Below the pieces are notes generated by a model that worked only from the letters and a program-made list of their open reading frames with translations, was not told the origin of the DNA and did no database searches. A stretch of DNA of 64,000 nt from Apostichopus japonicus (Eukaryota > Echinodermata > Holothuroidea > Aspidochirotida > Stichopodidae), in contig NC_092563.1 in assembly GCF_037975245.1 (NCBI RefSeq), positions 30,717,960-30,781,959 of the forward strand. Direction: 5' to 3'. Below are positions 11,990-23,900 of this stretch, one piece after another. Positions within the stretch are counted from its first letter, which is position 1. Every line of letters starts with the position of its first letter. The position numbers were made by a program, and so were the translations under genes.

Positions 11990-14900
11990 TCATTGGAGGT
12001 AGGTTCTTACATGTAATTCAGGGTATGTGTTCATTGGAGGTAGGTTCTAAAATGTAATTCAGGGTATGTGTTCCTTGGAGGTAGGTTCTAACATGTAACT
12101 CAGGATATGCACTGATTGGAGGTAGGTTCTAACATGTAACTCGGGGTATGCGCTCATTGGAGGTAGGTTCTAACATGTAACTCAGGGTATGTGTTCATTG
12201 GAGGTAGGTTCTAACATGTAATTCAGGGTATGTGTTCTTTGGAGGTGGGTTCCAGCATGTAATTCAGGGTATGTGTTCGTTGGAGGTAGGTTCTAACATG
12301 TAACTCAGGGTATGCGCTCATTGGAGGTAGGTTCTAACATGTAACTCAGGGTATGTGTTCATTGGAGGTAGGTTCTAACATGTAATTAGGGGAATGTGTT
12401 CACTGGAGGTAGGTTCTAACATGTAATTAGGGGAATGTGTTCACTGGAGGTAGGTTCTAACATGTAATTAGGGGTATGTGTTCTTTGGAGGTGGGTTCCA
12501 GCATGTAATTCAGGGTATGTGTTCGTTGGAGGTAGGTTCTAACATGTAACTCAGGGTATGCGCTCATTGGAGGTAGGTTCTAACATGTAACTCAGGGTAT
12601 GTGTTCATTGGAGGTAGGTTCTAACATGTAACTCAGGGTATGTGTTCACTGGAGGTGGGTTCCAGCATGTAATTCAGGGTATGTATTCATTGGAGGTAGG
12701 TTCTAACATGTAATTAGGGGAATGTGTTCATTGGAGGTAGGTTCTAACATGTAATTCAGGGTATGTGTTCATTGGAGGTAGGTCCTAAAATGTAATTCAG
12801 GGTATGTGTTCATTGGCGGTAGGTTCTAACATGTAACTCAGGGTATGTGTTCTTTGGAGGTAGGTTCTAACATGTAATTAGGGGAATGTGTTCACTGGAG
12901 GTAGGTTCTAACATGTAATTAGGGGAATGTGTTCATTGGAGGTAGGTTCTAACATGTAATTAGGGGAATGTGTTCATTGGAGGTAGGTTCTAACATGTAA
13001 TTCAGGGTATGTGCTCATTGGAGGTAGGTTCTAAAATGTAATTCAGGGTATGTGTTCATTGGAGGTAGGTTCTAACATGTAACTCAGGGTATGTGTTCTT
13101 TGGAGGTAGGTTCTAACATGTAACTCAGGGTATGTGTTCTTTGGAGGTAGGTTCTAACATGTAATTAGGGGAATGTGTTCATTGGAGGTAGGTTCTAACA
13201 TGTAATTAGGGGAATGTGTTCATTGGAGGTAGGTTCTAACATGTAATTAGGGGAATGTGTTCATTGGAGGTAGGTTCTAACATGTAATTCAGGGTATGTG
13301 TTCATTGGAGGTAGGTTCTAAAATGTAATTCAGGGTATGTGTTCATTGGAGGTAGGTTCTAACATGTAACTCAGGGTATGCGCTCATTGGAGGTAGGTTC
13401 TAACATGTAACTCAGGGTATGCACTCATTGGAGGTAGGTTCTAACATGTAATTAGGGGAATGTGTTCATTGGAGGTAGGTTCTAACATGTAATTCAGGGT
13501 ATGTGTTCATTGGAGGTAGGTTCTAACATGTAATTAGAGGAATGTGTTCACTGGAGGTAGGTTCTAACATGTAATTAGGGGAATGTGTTCATTGGAGGTA
13601 GGTTCTAACATGTAATTCAGGGTATGTGCTCATTGGAGGTAGGTTCTAAAATGTAATTCAGGGTATGTGTTCATTGGAGGTAGGTTCTAACATGTAACTC
13701 AGGGTATGTGTTCTTTGGAGGTAGGTTCTAACATGTAACTCAGGGTATGTGTTCTTTGGAGGTAGGTTCTAACATGTAATTAGGGGAATGTGTTCATTGG
13801 AGGTAGGTTCTAACATGTAATTAGGGGAATGTGTTCATTGGAGGTAGGTTCTAACATGTAATTAGGGGAATGTGTTCATTGGAGGTAGGTTCTAACATGT
13901 AATTCAGGGTATGTGTTCATTGGAGGTAGGTTCTAAAATGTAATTCAGGGTATGTGTTCATTGGAGGTACGTTCTAACATGTAACTCAGGGTATGCGCTC
14001 ATTGGAGGTAGGTTCTAACATGTAACTCAGGGTATGCACTCATTGGAGGTAGGTTCTAACATGTAACTCAGGGTATGTGTTCTTTGGAGGTAGGTTCTAA
14101 CATGTAATTAGGGGAATGTGTTCATTGGAGGTAGGTTCTAACATGTAATTCAGGGTATGTGTTCATTGGAGGTAGGTTCTAACATGTAATTCAGGGTATG
14201 CGTTCATAGGAGGAAGGTTTGTAGGCCAGAATTTCTTGAAATACTTGATCCAGTAAACAAGAAGCTTTCTTGGAGATTTCCAATTGCATAAACATGCAGG
14301 AAATACTTACTCTTTGGCTTCTTGCTTTTTTCTTTGAAAGTGTTCATCTGTGTCCAGGTCAATTTTACCAGAACACAGCTCTTTGATCTTCTCCAAGTGC
14401 TGCCATGGAGAGAACAATACAAAGAAATGAAGAAGAATCATAAAAAAACTGAAAAGAATTAAGAGGGAAAAAAAGGCATTTGAAGAAGCTGGATTGTCTG
14501 CAATCTAACATATCCAGTGTGTAAAAGTTAGTGGGCCTGACATTTTTATCCTAGCAGGATCTTCTCCAGAGGCTGAATGACAAGTAACAGTACATTGTTC
14601 TACATTGGCAGTGAAGGTCAAGCTCCCTCTGGTCATTACTTTCCACCCAAATCTTCCTCCTCTTCAGCAAATCACCACTAACAACAACAACAACATTCTC
14701 CTCACTTCAGATAAGGTCCAACGAGCCGTCCCTGCAAAACCCACCATCGCCTACAGACGTCCACGCAACCTACGAGACCTTCTTGTGCGTGCTGCTGTTC
14801 CACCTCTAACTTCTAACTCTACACCCATTCAGCATGGTACTTTCAAATTTGATCGTACTTCGAGATGCATCGTCTGCAGCCACCACATTGTTGAATCTAA

Positions 14901-17900
14901 TTCCATCACCAGCCACAGCACCTAACTCACACATAAAACTAAGCGTCACATCACTTGCACAACCTCTAATTAAATCTATCTGATCTCTTGTAGTATCCAG
15001 TATGTTGATGAAACCAAAACCACCCTCAAAAAGCAGTTCTATGGTCGGAGATCCACAGTCAACACCATGAAGACTGAGACCAAGGTTGGAGAACACTTTA
15101 ATCTTCCCAACCATACCATTAATGACATGTCCCTACAGGGGATTGAATCCTTAGGTAGCTGTCCTGACCTAGTGCGAATCAGCAGAGAGAGACTGTGGAT
15201 GCAACGCCTTCACACCATTCAACCTCATTGGCTCAACATTCAGGAAGGACATGACTAACCTTTCTTCTGCTCCCCATCCCCCCCCCCTTCCATCTCCCTT
15301 GTTTCTCCCTATGTCACCCTTCTTCTCGTAGCTCTCTTCTACCTTTTTTTCTCAACACTTTTCTGTCTTTGTCCTTCTGCAGTTTATTCCCTACCCTCTT
15401 CCCTCCTCTCTTTGTCCCTCTACAGTGTATCTCCTACCTCTCCTCTTCCCCCTGTTGGTTGCTTTCTTCTCTCCATCCCTTGTCTACTAGTCCTCTTACA
15501 TCTATCTCTTTGTGTTCACCCTGCTCATTAACCTGTCTGTATTCTGTGCATGTATTTGTCCCATATGTTACTGTAACTTGTCATTCAGCCTCTGAAGAAG
15601 ATCCTGCTAGGATCAAAACGTCAGGCCCACTTACTTTTACACATTCTCTTATACAGGCTCTTTTGTGGATAAGCAGTTTGCTAACATTTTTGTTTTATTT
15701 TAAAATATCCAGTTACAGAAATAGTTCTACTATGTTGTATTAATGTTACAACATATGTTTATCAAAACAAATGTGAAAAACTAGCCTAGAGTACAACACT
15801 TTCATAGCTGATGTACCTTGTCATAGCCTAATTTGCATAACTTTTGGTTTGCCTGAAGTTGTTCCTGCAATCGGGTCATTTGGCTGGTAACCATGTGATT
15901 CTACTGTCCTCAAAGAGAAATGAAACATTTAACACTGTTAATATAGCATGATACTAGATAGCAACATGAGCAACATAAAACCCCAAGTACACAAGGTTTG
16001 TAAACCCAACTTCAGTTGACTTGACTGAATTTTCCAAACCAAATAACATCAATTAGAATTTAACTGTTGGTAATCACCGTTGGATTAGGGACAGCAAAAT
16101 CTTTCTCAATCAGTTCAAGTCGAACGTTGAATCGATTGATGTGTGTTTTCAGGTCTGGTACTTTGATGCGTTGTACCACAGGGTCCAACCAAAGAGTGTT
16201 ACCTAAGCTGCAAAGAGCAATCACGAAATACATGCTTCATATTAATTCATATTTTATTTTAATATCTATTTAACATTTACCGATGTAAATGTTGTAAAGA
16301 CAGTCTGGTACACCACATATGATAAATACATCTGGTTAAGCCAAAAGGTTGAACCTTTGGCAATTTGAAAAATTAACACCTATAACTGATATTTCCAAGA
16401 AAGTGAGAGAATAGCAATGATCAGCAAATTATGAATAAATTGCACATTTCATTAACATACGTGTTTCTGCTCCACCTCAAATTCAGTCCAAACCCCACCG
16501 AGGCACATTCCCGATTACAAATTTAATTCCATCACCTTTTACTAATCTTTATCTGAAATCTTTTGATGCAACCCTACAGTGTCATAGTTATTTGCAAATA
16601 ATTCGCATCCTAAAGATTTTGCATAAATTTCTTGTCATATATTCACGTCATCATCATAGCCAAAATCTTTATTTCCAATATTCCTGTCAATAATTGATAT
16701 TTAAATGTTACAGTAATCCAAATAATTCTTTACATATCACAGATAAAGTGAGCTGAGCTTCAAGTTTTTTTCTATTAATACTTGACTTGGTCTGCTTCTG
16801 TTATTGTGTTTGTCTCAGCAGCATGACTAACACACTTCACTGATTTACCTCATCACGATTTTCCCCTCCAGTTCTTCTCCATGAATCATATTATGAATTG
16901 CTAAGTTTGCCTGTATTAGATCAAAAAATCAAAATGAAACCATAATATGAATAGAAAATATATAAATAAATCAAAAAATATATATCTTAAGAGTGTATGA
17001 AACAAGGATTTTGCAATGAAACCATACCATAAAAAAATATATATATATTTTTTAAAAGTGTACAAGGCAAGGATTTCATAACCAAGTGCTTGGCAAGAAA
17101 TGACAAGGGGTCTGCATATTGGTGAATATATAGTCATTATGTACTACTAGTTTGAATGGAGCATTATTCACAGAATACAAACTAGATCCCCCACCACAGG
17201 TTTGAAACTGGAAGTTAAATGTTTCATAGCCATATTGCAAACATGCAACTTTTATCAAACACACCAACCCATAATGCACTATGGGTGATGTCATTGTAAC
17301 ACACTGAATGCTTTTTCATGTACACAGACAAGTCTTGTTTAAAGTGTTCTAAATGTGCAATATTACTTCAGATGAAACTCATACCACTGCTCAAATAATG
17401 TGATTTTTTCAATTATATTTTTCTATTGTAAATTTTTAGAAAAAGCTATTAACCATTATTAAACGGACATTATTCTTATGAAGTTTTTTCTTGTAACAAA
17501 AAAGATGTTCCATTTTATTGATCAGACTCGAAAAAAATGTAAATTCAGCTGCTGAAACAAACTTTAGAACCCTCTTATCATTTTGAAATGGATTTGTTTT
17601 ACAAATTCTAACAATCAATGTACTAAATTCTAACAATCAATGTGCTAATAATAAATAATAGTCACTCTGCATTACATAATCCTACTCATGATTTTCATTG
17701 TAAATCTATAAATGTGATTAATTTGTATACCAGAACCCAGTGTGATTGTGTTACCTGCGTGGTCCATTGGTTTTCCTTGTCTGGAGGCATGGCACCACAA
17801 CATATGATCTCCACTGCCTGAAAAAAGAGAGGATATATTCCAGTATCATCCAAGTAACCTCCATCCTTATCTTTCCCATTAAAACATCTCAGATGAGACA

Positions 17901-20900
17901 ATTGATGAGTTGATGGGGGGTGGGGTGTTTTAAGAAGAGTTTTGGCTAGTTTTAGCATCAACGTTTCAAGCTTAAATATCATTAGATACCTAAAAACTTG
18001 CATATTACAGATTGTGCAAATTTAACTCAGTTGATAGTTTTCATATAGATATACACACACATATACATACACACGATCATCCACGCATTCATATACGTGT
18101 ACATCAGGGTTGTCCAACCTTTTGCAGAGGAGGGCCACATGGAATGATTATGATGAAGGAGGGGGCCGCATGAACCCTACGCTTGATTTTTCGATTTTTG
18201 CAACAAAATGTGAGCACTGCGCGCGGAGTGCACTTATTTATTTTCCTTCCTGATAAAACAGATGCATAGGCCTAAAGTCCAGCCTCCCCCTCCCCCCTCC
18301 GCTAAGAGTATCACACAAACTGACCTGTATGCAGTTTTTTGGACCCAGAAGGTTCGAATGATTGATTATATAGCTTCAAATTGTTATCAAAAAATCTGCT
18401 CACTAAAATTTCGCACCGTAGAGCATCTCTGGCGGGCCAGACACAACCCTGCGGCGGGCCGGACTGTGGCCCGCGGGCCGTAGGTTGGACAACCCTGGTG
18501 TACATACACACATACATGTAATGCTTCTGATACTAAACCTTCATTTTTGGAGCATCAGACACCTTCATTGAACAGTCCTTGACACTTAATATGAGAATCT
18601 CTCCTACCTGGTAAGGAATGTTCTTGAATGCCTTCGGCAAAGCCAAGAGATTGTAAGATGGTATGGTATCTCTCTTACCTTCATCGACAAACTTGACCTA
18701 AAGAATGTAAAAATAGTTAACCGATTGCGTATTTCTGAAAGATGTGCAGGTGTCGTTTTCAGAATCGCACATTTACCATTCACATACATAACTGATTACA
18801 GGGTGTATGAGAAACAAGATTTAGTTTAGAGTTACATTTCTCACAAAGTTGGTGAGACCATAATCCTTTATTTTACTATCAAATAAATTTCACAGTGAAC
18901 TGCAGAGCATCAAGAAACCCAAAGCAAGTGCACTCCGGACAATTATGACAACAAAATTTCTCTTCTTTTAAAGCACACTTTTAATTCTATTCCTAATTTC
19001 TCCCTGTTTACTTAGACATTTCTCACATTATTTTATCTACTTTATTGTATCTTTACAGCTGACTGTAACCCTGTCCCTCACCAGCAACAGTCTTTCTCCA
19101 TCATCGTCATCGTTCTTCACTGATTTTTCCAGAAGGACCCGATGGATTGACTTTTTGTTGTCTCTTGTTGCATACAGTTTTCCAAACACTGGTTGTGTTA
19201 CTTCAGTGCACCTCTCTGGGTCACTGTACCTGTATTCAGATTATATAAAATATGGATTTCTTAAAAGTACCAAAGTCTTACCAGATCTCCATCAAAAAAG
19301 AGGGAAAAAGATACATTAATATAGCAGGATTCTTGTTACGAATATACATGACCCTTAAATCAACCGGACTGCACTACCATTTAGGATACCAGTATTAATC
19401 AACACTTACTTAACTACTGTGGTTATGAACTACTCAGTAGATTTGTATTTAAGAGAAGGTCCCCTCTCAACCCTCCCTCCCAAGGTAAAAGAAATAGAGA
19501 GAAATATAAAAACATTGCTTTGACACTTTCCTGTATATTCTTTTTATTACTACTTTTTCATTTATATTTGTCATCCAAAGTTGTCATTTTCTAAACCTAC
19601 CAGAGACTAAGTTGCACATTAAGTTGCGGATTTCCTCCCAGTTGTGTGATTGGAACAGTGCCCTCCTTGACGCTGGGCTGGTATCTCATGATGCGAGCAA
19701 AGAAACTAATGGCGTCTATCACATGCATTACAAGAATCTGTCATGAAAATATTAATAATCATAATAACAATCATAAAGAAAAGTCCTAATTACTTCCTAG
19801 GTTATCACTCTCCAACTACCATATAGACCCAAAATTACTTTAACACGTAAAAGAATAAAAAACATTTAAAATTCTGTTCTTTTCTCCTTCAGTCAATTTC
19901 TGACGCTCATGTCCCTTAGTGAACAAATAGATTATTATTACTATTTGTAGTAATATTTACAACTGATGATGACAAGGTTTTAGCCATTCAGCTTAAACAA
20001 AATGTGCAAAACCTGAATGATCAGAGCCTGATAAACTCCAAAACTTACTGGTTTGGATATTTACGAGTGACGAGCTTACCTGTCTCGCCACAACCTTAGC
20101 ACCCTCATTCTACCGCGCCTAGAATGTCCTGGTAACCTTTTAACACTGTGCACCCTCTGTGACCCGGCTTCACGGGTCACTGCCCATCCTTCTCATGAGA
20201 CCAAAGCCCTCCAAAGTGGTCTCTGCCTTGGAGTTGAGTAGTAGTCCTCCCCGACAGAAGGGGAAGACTACCCCCTCGACTCCTGAACTAACATCGAATT
20301 CTGACGCTACTGACGGGAGGGGGAGTACTTCCCCCCAGTAGGGAGGGAGACTACCCTCTACGACCCCGTCCACGTCTGACCCCTTAACTCTAACAAGGAG
20401 GCCTAAAATAGCAGGAGATACTCTTAAGTTAGGCCCAACGCCCCGAACACTGTAGTGTAGATGTAGTGAGGAGACAGGTAAGTCACGAGACAACCGAAGT
20501 GAGAAGAACATTAGTTCATAGAGAAGGGGTTATACGACACTAAAAACCCCAGTAACTCACGGTGGAACTAGGTTACTACAAGTTACTACACGTTACTACG
20601 AGTTACTACCGGTTACTACAAGTTACTACGAGTTACTACCCGTTCCTACACGATACTACGTCAAAAAAAAAAATTTTTTTACCATGAACTCACCGATAAA
20701 ATTAGGTGGCCGGGCGAGGACTCGTTCGGTGGAGGCCCTTCCTTTTTTTCTCAGGTCTCTTGGCCTGTACAGGAAGGTGTATAGTCAGGTCAGTGCGACC
20801 GCTCCTCCGTCCGGCTGCGTCCCACCCCCCTCGGGGGAGGGAGGCGGGAATGGAGACAGGTAAGCTCGTCACTCGTAAATATCCAAACCAGTAAGTTTTG

Positions 20901-23900
20901 GAGTATTTACTTCGCTCCTCGCTTACCTGTCTCGCCACAACCTTAGCACCGAGTGGCACTGCCCGATGGTGGGAGGCCCGAGGGGTGGGACCTAATACCC
21001 GCCGGACCTCGCATCACCGCGCTACAAAACTCCGTCTCAGCCTGTAGAGAGTCCGAAAGGTAGCAGGTAACAAATGTTGTTGGCGTTCGCCAGGCTGCTG
21101 CCTTGAGAATGTCCTCCACTGGGACTCCCGCAAAAAGGGCTGTTGAGGCCGCTACTCCCCTGATGTCGTGGGCTCTCGGTGTAATTGTGCCGGTTGTAAA
21201 CGGGCGGATGATTTCCGCCAGCCATCGGGAAATGGTGTCTTTGGACGCCGCTGAATAAGGTGCTCTCGGTAAGATGAACAAGGTCGTGGTTGTTCCTCTA
21301 AGGTGTTGGGTCTTGTTTAGATACCATTTGAGAGCTCGGACTGGGCACCACAGTTTATCCTCTGCGATTGAAGAGAGGGATTTTATTTCGGGGATAAAAA
21401 TGTCCCCCGGCAGGAAGGATAGGACCTGGTTTTTGGCTAGGAAGGCCGGATCGGGGACCATTCTTACCCCGTGGTTCTCGAACCTGATATGGTTCTGTTT
21501 GGTGGAGGGAGCGTGGAGACAGCTTCTTCTTCTTGCTGACGCCAGAGCGATCAGAAATAGCGTTTTCTTTGTAAGAGATGCCAGCGAGGCTGAGGCCATG
21601 GGTTCGTACGGCGGTTTGGTGAGTGTTTGCAGCGCTGCTGACAAACTCCACGAGGGCGCGAGTCGCCTGATTCGGGGGCGCCTGTTCGCCATCCCCCTGA
21701 TGAGCTGGGAGATGTCCCTGTTGCTGCCTGGGGTGGACCCATCTGCAAACCCACGATGTATAACGGTAATTGCCGACCTGTAGTTCTTGATGGTCGACAC
21801 TTGCTTGCCTTCCTCGAAGAGGGAGTGAAGGAAGTCTACCACCTGTGCCAAAGAGGTTTCGGATGGCAGTACCTGTCTGTTGTGGCACCATTCCCCGAAC
21901 TTGCGTAGTCGGGAATCGTAAGTAGCAACGGTTGTTGCCCTCCTGGCGTCGGCCGCGATCGCGGCAGCCGCTTCCGAAAAGCCCCTCTGTCGAAGGGAAG
22001 TCCTGACAACTTCCACGCAACTAGTTGTAGCCCTTTGATGTCTGGGTGGATGAGGGTCCCCCGTCTTTGGGACAGCAGATGGGGCGTGTCCGGTAGGATC
22101 GCTGGGGTGTCCATTAGAAGTTGTAGGAGCTCCCCGAACCATGGTCTGCGGGGCCAGAAGGGGGCTATCAGTATGACTCTTCCTCTGGAGTGGCGGATCT
22201 TTCTCAGGACCTGGCCGATCATGCAGAGCGGCGGGAAGGCGTAAGCTTCCAGATTGTTCCATGGGAAGGGCATGGCGTCAATGTGGTGCGCCCTGGGGTG
22301 GAATTGTCTGGAGCAAAAGATCTGGAGTTTGGTGTTCTCCGCCGTCGCAAACAGGTCCACCATTGGTTTGCCGAAGATTTCGAAGATCCTGTTGCATGTT
22401 TTCTGGGACAGTGCCCACTCGTTTGGGTCCATCTGTCCTCTGGATAGAGCATCGGCCATCACATTTAGTTTTCCGGCGATGTGGGACGCCCGTAATGTCA
22501 TTCCGGAGTCCTTGGCTGTCATCAGGACTTCCCAGGTCAGTTGGCATAACCTCTCGGAGTGAGTGCCCCCCTGCCTGTTTATGTACGCTACCACGGTGGT
22601 ACTGTCCGTGAAGACGGTGGTTACTGTATTTTTCAGGTGTTCGTGGAACGACTCTAGGGCCCGTTTGACAGCCAACATCTCTAGTGAGTTGATGTGCCAT
22701 GACATTTCTGCTGTGGACCACGTCCCCCAGGCTGTCAAGTTCTTCCAGTGGGCTCCCCACCCTGTCAATGAGGCGTCCGTCGTGACCGATGTGTTTGGCA
22801 AACTGGTGGTGAAGGGGACCCCTTGGTCCCAATTGCCTGTGTCGTGCCACCATTGTAGATGGGGGGTGATGTCTTCCGATCGGCAGATCGGCGCTGTCTG
22901 GTCCAGGGTTAGTAGGTTGGCCGTTTTCCGCAGGTGGAGTTGCAGCGGACGCATGCGTAGTCTGCATAATGTCACCACGTCGACCAGGCTGGACATTAGC
23001 CCCAGGGCTCGGAGCCACGTTCCTGTGGGTGACTCTTGTGACGATATGATCTGGGCTGTGGCCGCTCTGACTGCCTCTATCCTTTGTTCTGAGGGACTGG
23101 CTATGCCTGTGGTGAGGTCTAGTCTGGCCCCCAGGAACTGGATCGTCTGTGTTGGTGTTAGCTGGGATTTTGTTTGATTGATTATCCAACCCAGTTCCTG
23201 AAGGGTCTGCACCGTTTTCTGTACGTTGTGTGCCACGCTGGACTTCGACTCTCCTACTGTGAGCCAGTCGTCGAGGTAGGCGTACAGCGTTACTCCTTGT
23301 TTCCTGAGGTAGGCGATTGCCGTTCCTGCCACTCTTGTGAAGACTCTTGGTGCCGTAGACAGGCCGAACGGGAGTGACCTGAATGTAAATCTCCTTCCGG
23401 CGTATTGGAAGGCTAGGTACCGCTGGTGACGTGGATGTATTGGTATATGTAAGTAGGCGTCCTGTAGGTCTACGCTTGCCGCCCACATGCCCTTTCTGAG
23501 CAGGGGTAGGATTAAATTTAGGGTCTCCATACGGAAACGTTTTGGTTCTACGTAATTTTTGTTGAGGGGTTTTAGGTTCAAGATCGGGCGCCAAGACCCG
23601 TCCCGTTTTTGTGTTAGAAACAGGGAGGAGCGGAAGAGGGGTCCCGCCTCTCCCGACACCTCTACAATTGCCCGCTTCGCCAGCAAGGCTGATACTTCCC
23701 CTTCTAGTGCTGCTTGTTGGACGGGGTCGGTGGGTATTGGAGTAGGTCTTCCCCCCTCCCCGGAGGGCGGGGCGGAGGTGAACTCTATCTTGTACCCTTG
23801 TGAGATCGTCTCCAATACCCACTTGTCCCCGCCCAAAATGTCCCATTGCTGGGTGAAAAGTGACAGTCTCCCCCCCACCTGCGGCGTTGCCGTGGTGAGG

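Larger units (their letters stand above)
14514..15660 (+). mobile_element. Penelope-like retroelement remnant bounded by inverted terminal copies
   Basis: The plus strand encodes PTIAYRRPRNLRDLLVRAAV (14,740-14,800), a Cys motif CIVC, then after frame breaks IQYVDETKTTLKKQFYGRR and VGEHFNLPNHTINDMSLQGI, ending in QPHWLNIQEGHD at 15,257. This is the connector and GIY-YIG end of a Penelope-like protein, with YVDE for the usual YVGE. A pyrimidine-rich 3' UTR follows. About 80 nt of the 3' terminal sequence (15,570-15,655) recurs inverted at 14,514-14,600, the terminal-copy arrangement typical of these elements. Frameshifts and 5' truncation make it dead. Confidence 0.82.

Noticed and set aside
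15369-15743. 124-codon plus-strand frame rich in Ser, Leu and Pro
   Set aside because: Translation of the pyrimidine-rich 3' UTR of the Penelope-like remnant.
22278-23846. 522-codon minus-strand frame overlapping the RT frame
   Set aside because: It is the alternative frame of the RT gene. The YLDD, RNase H and methyltransferase-like motifs are all in the 696-codon frame.
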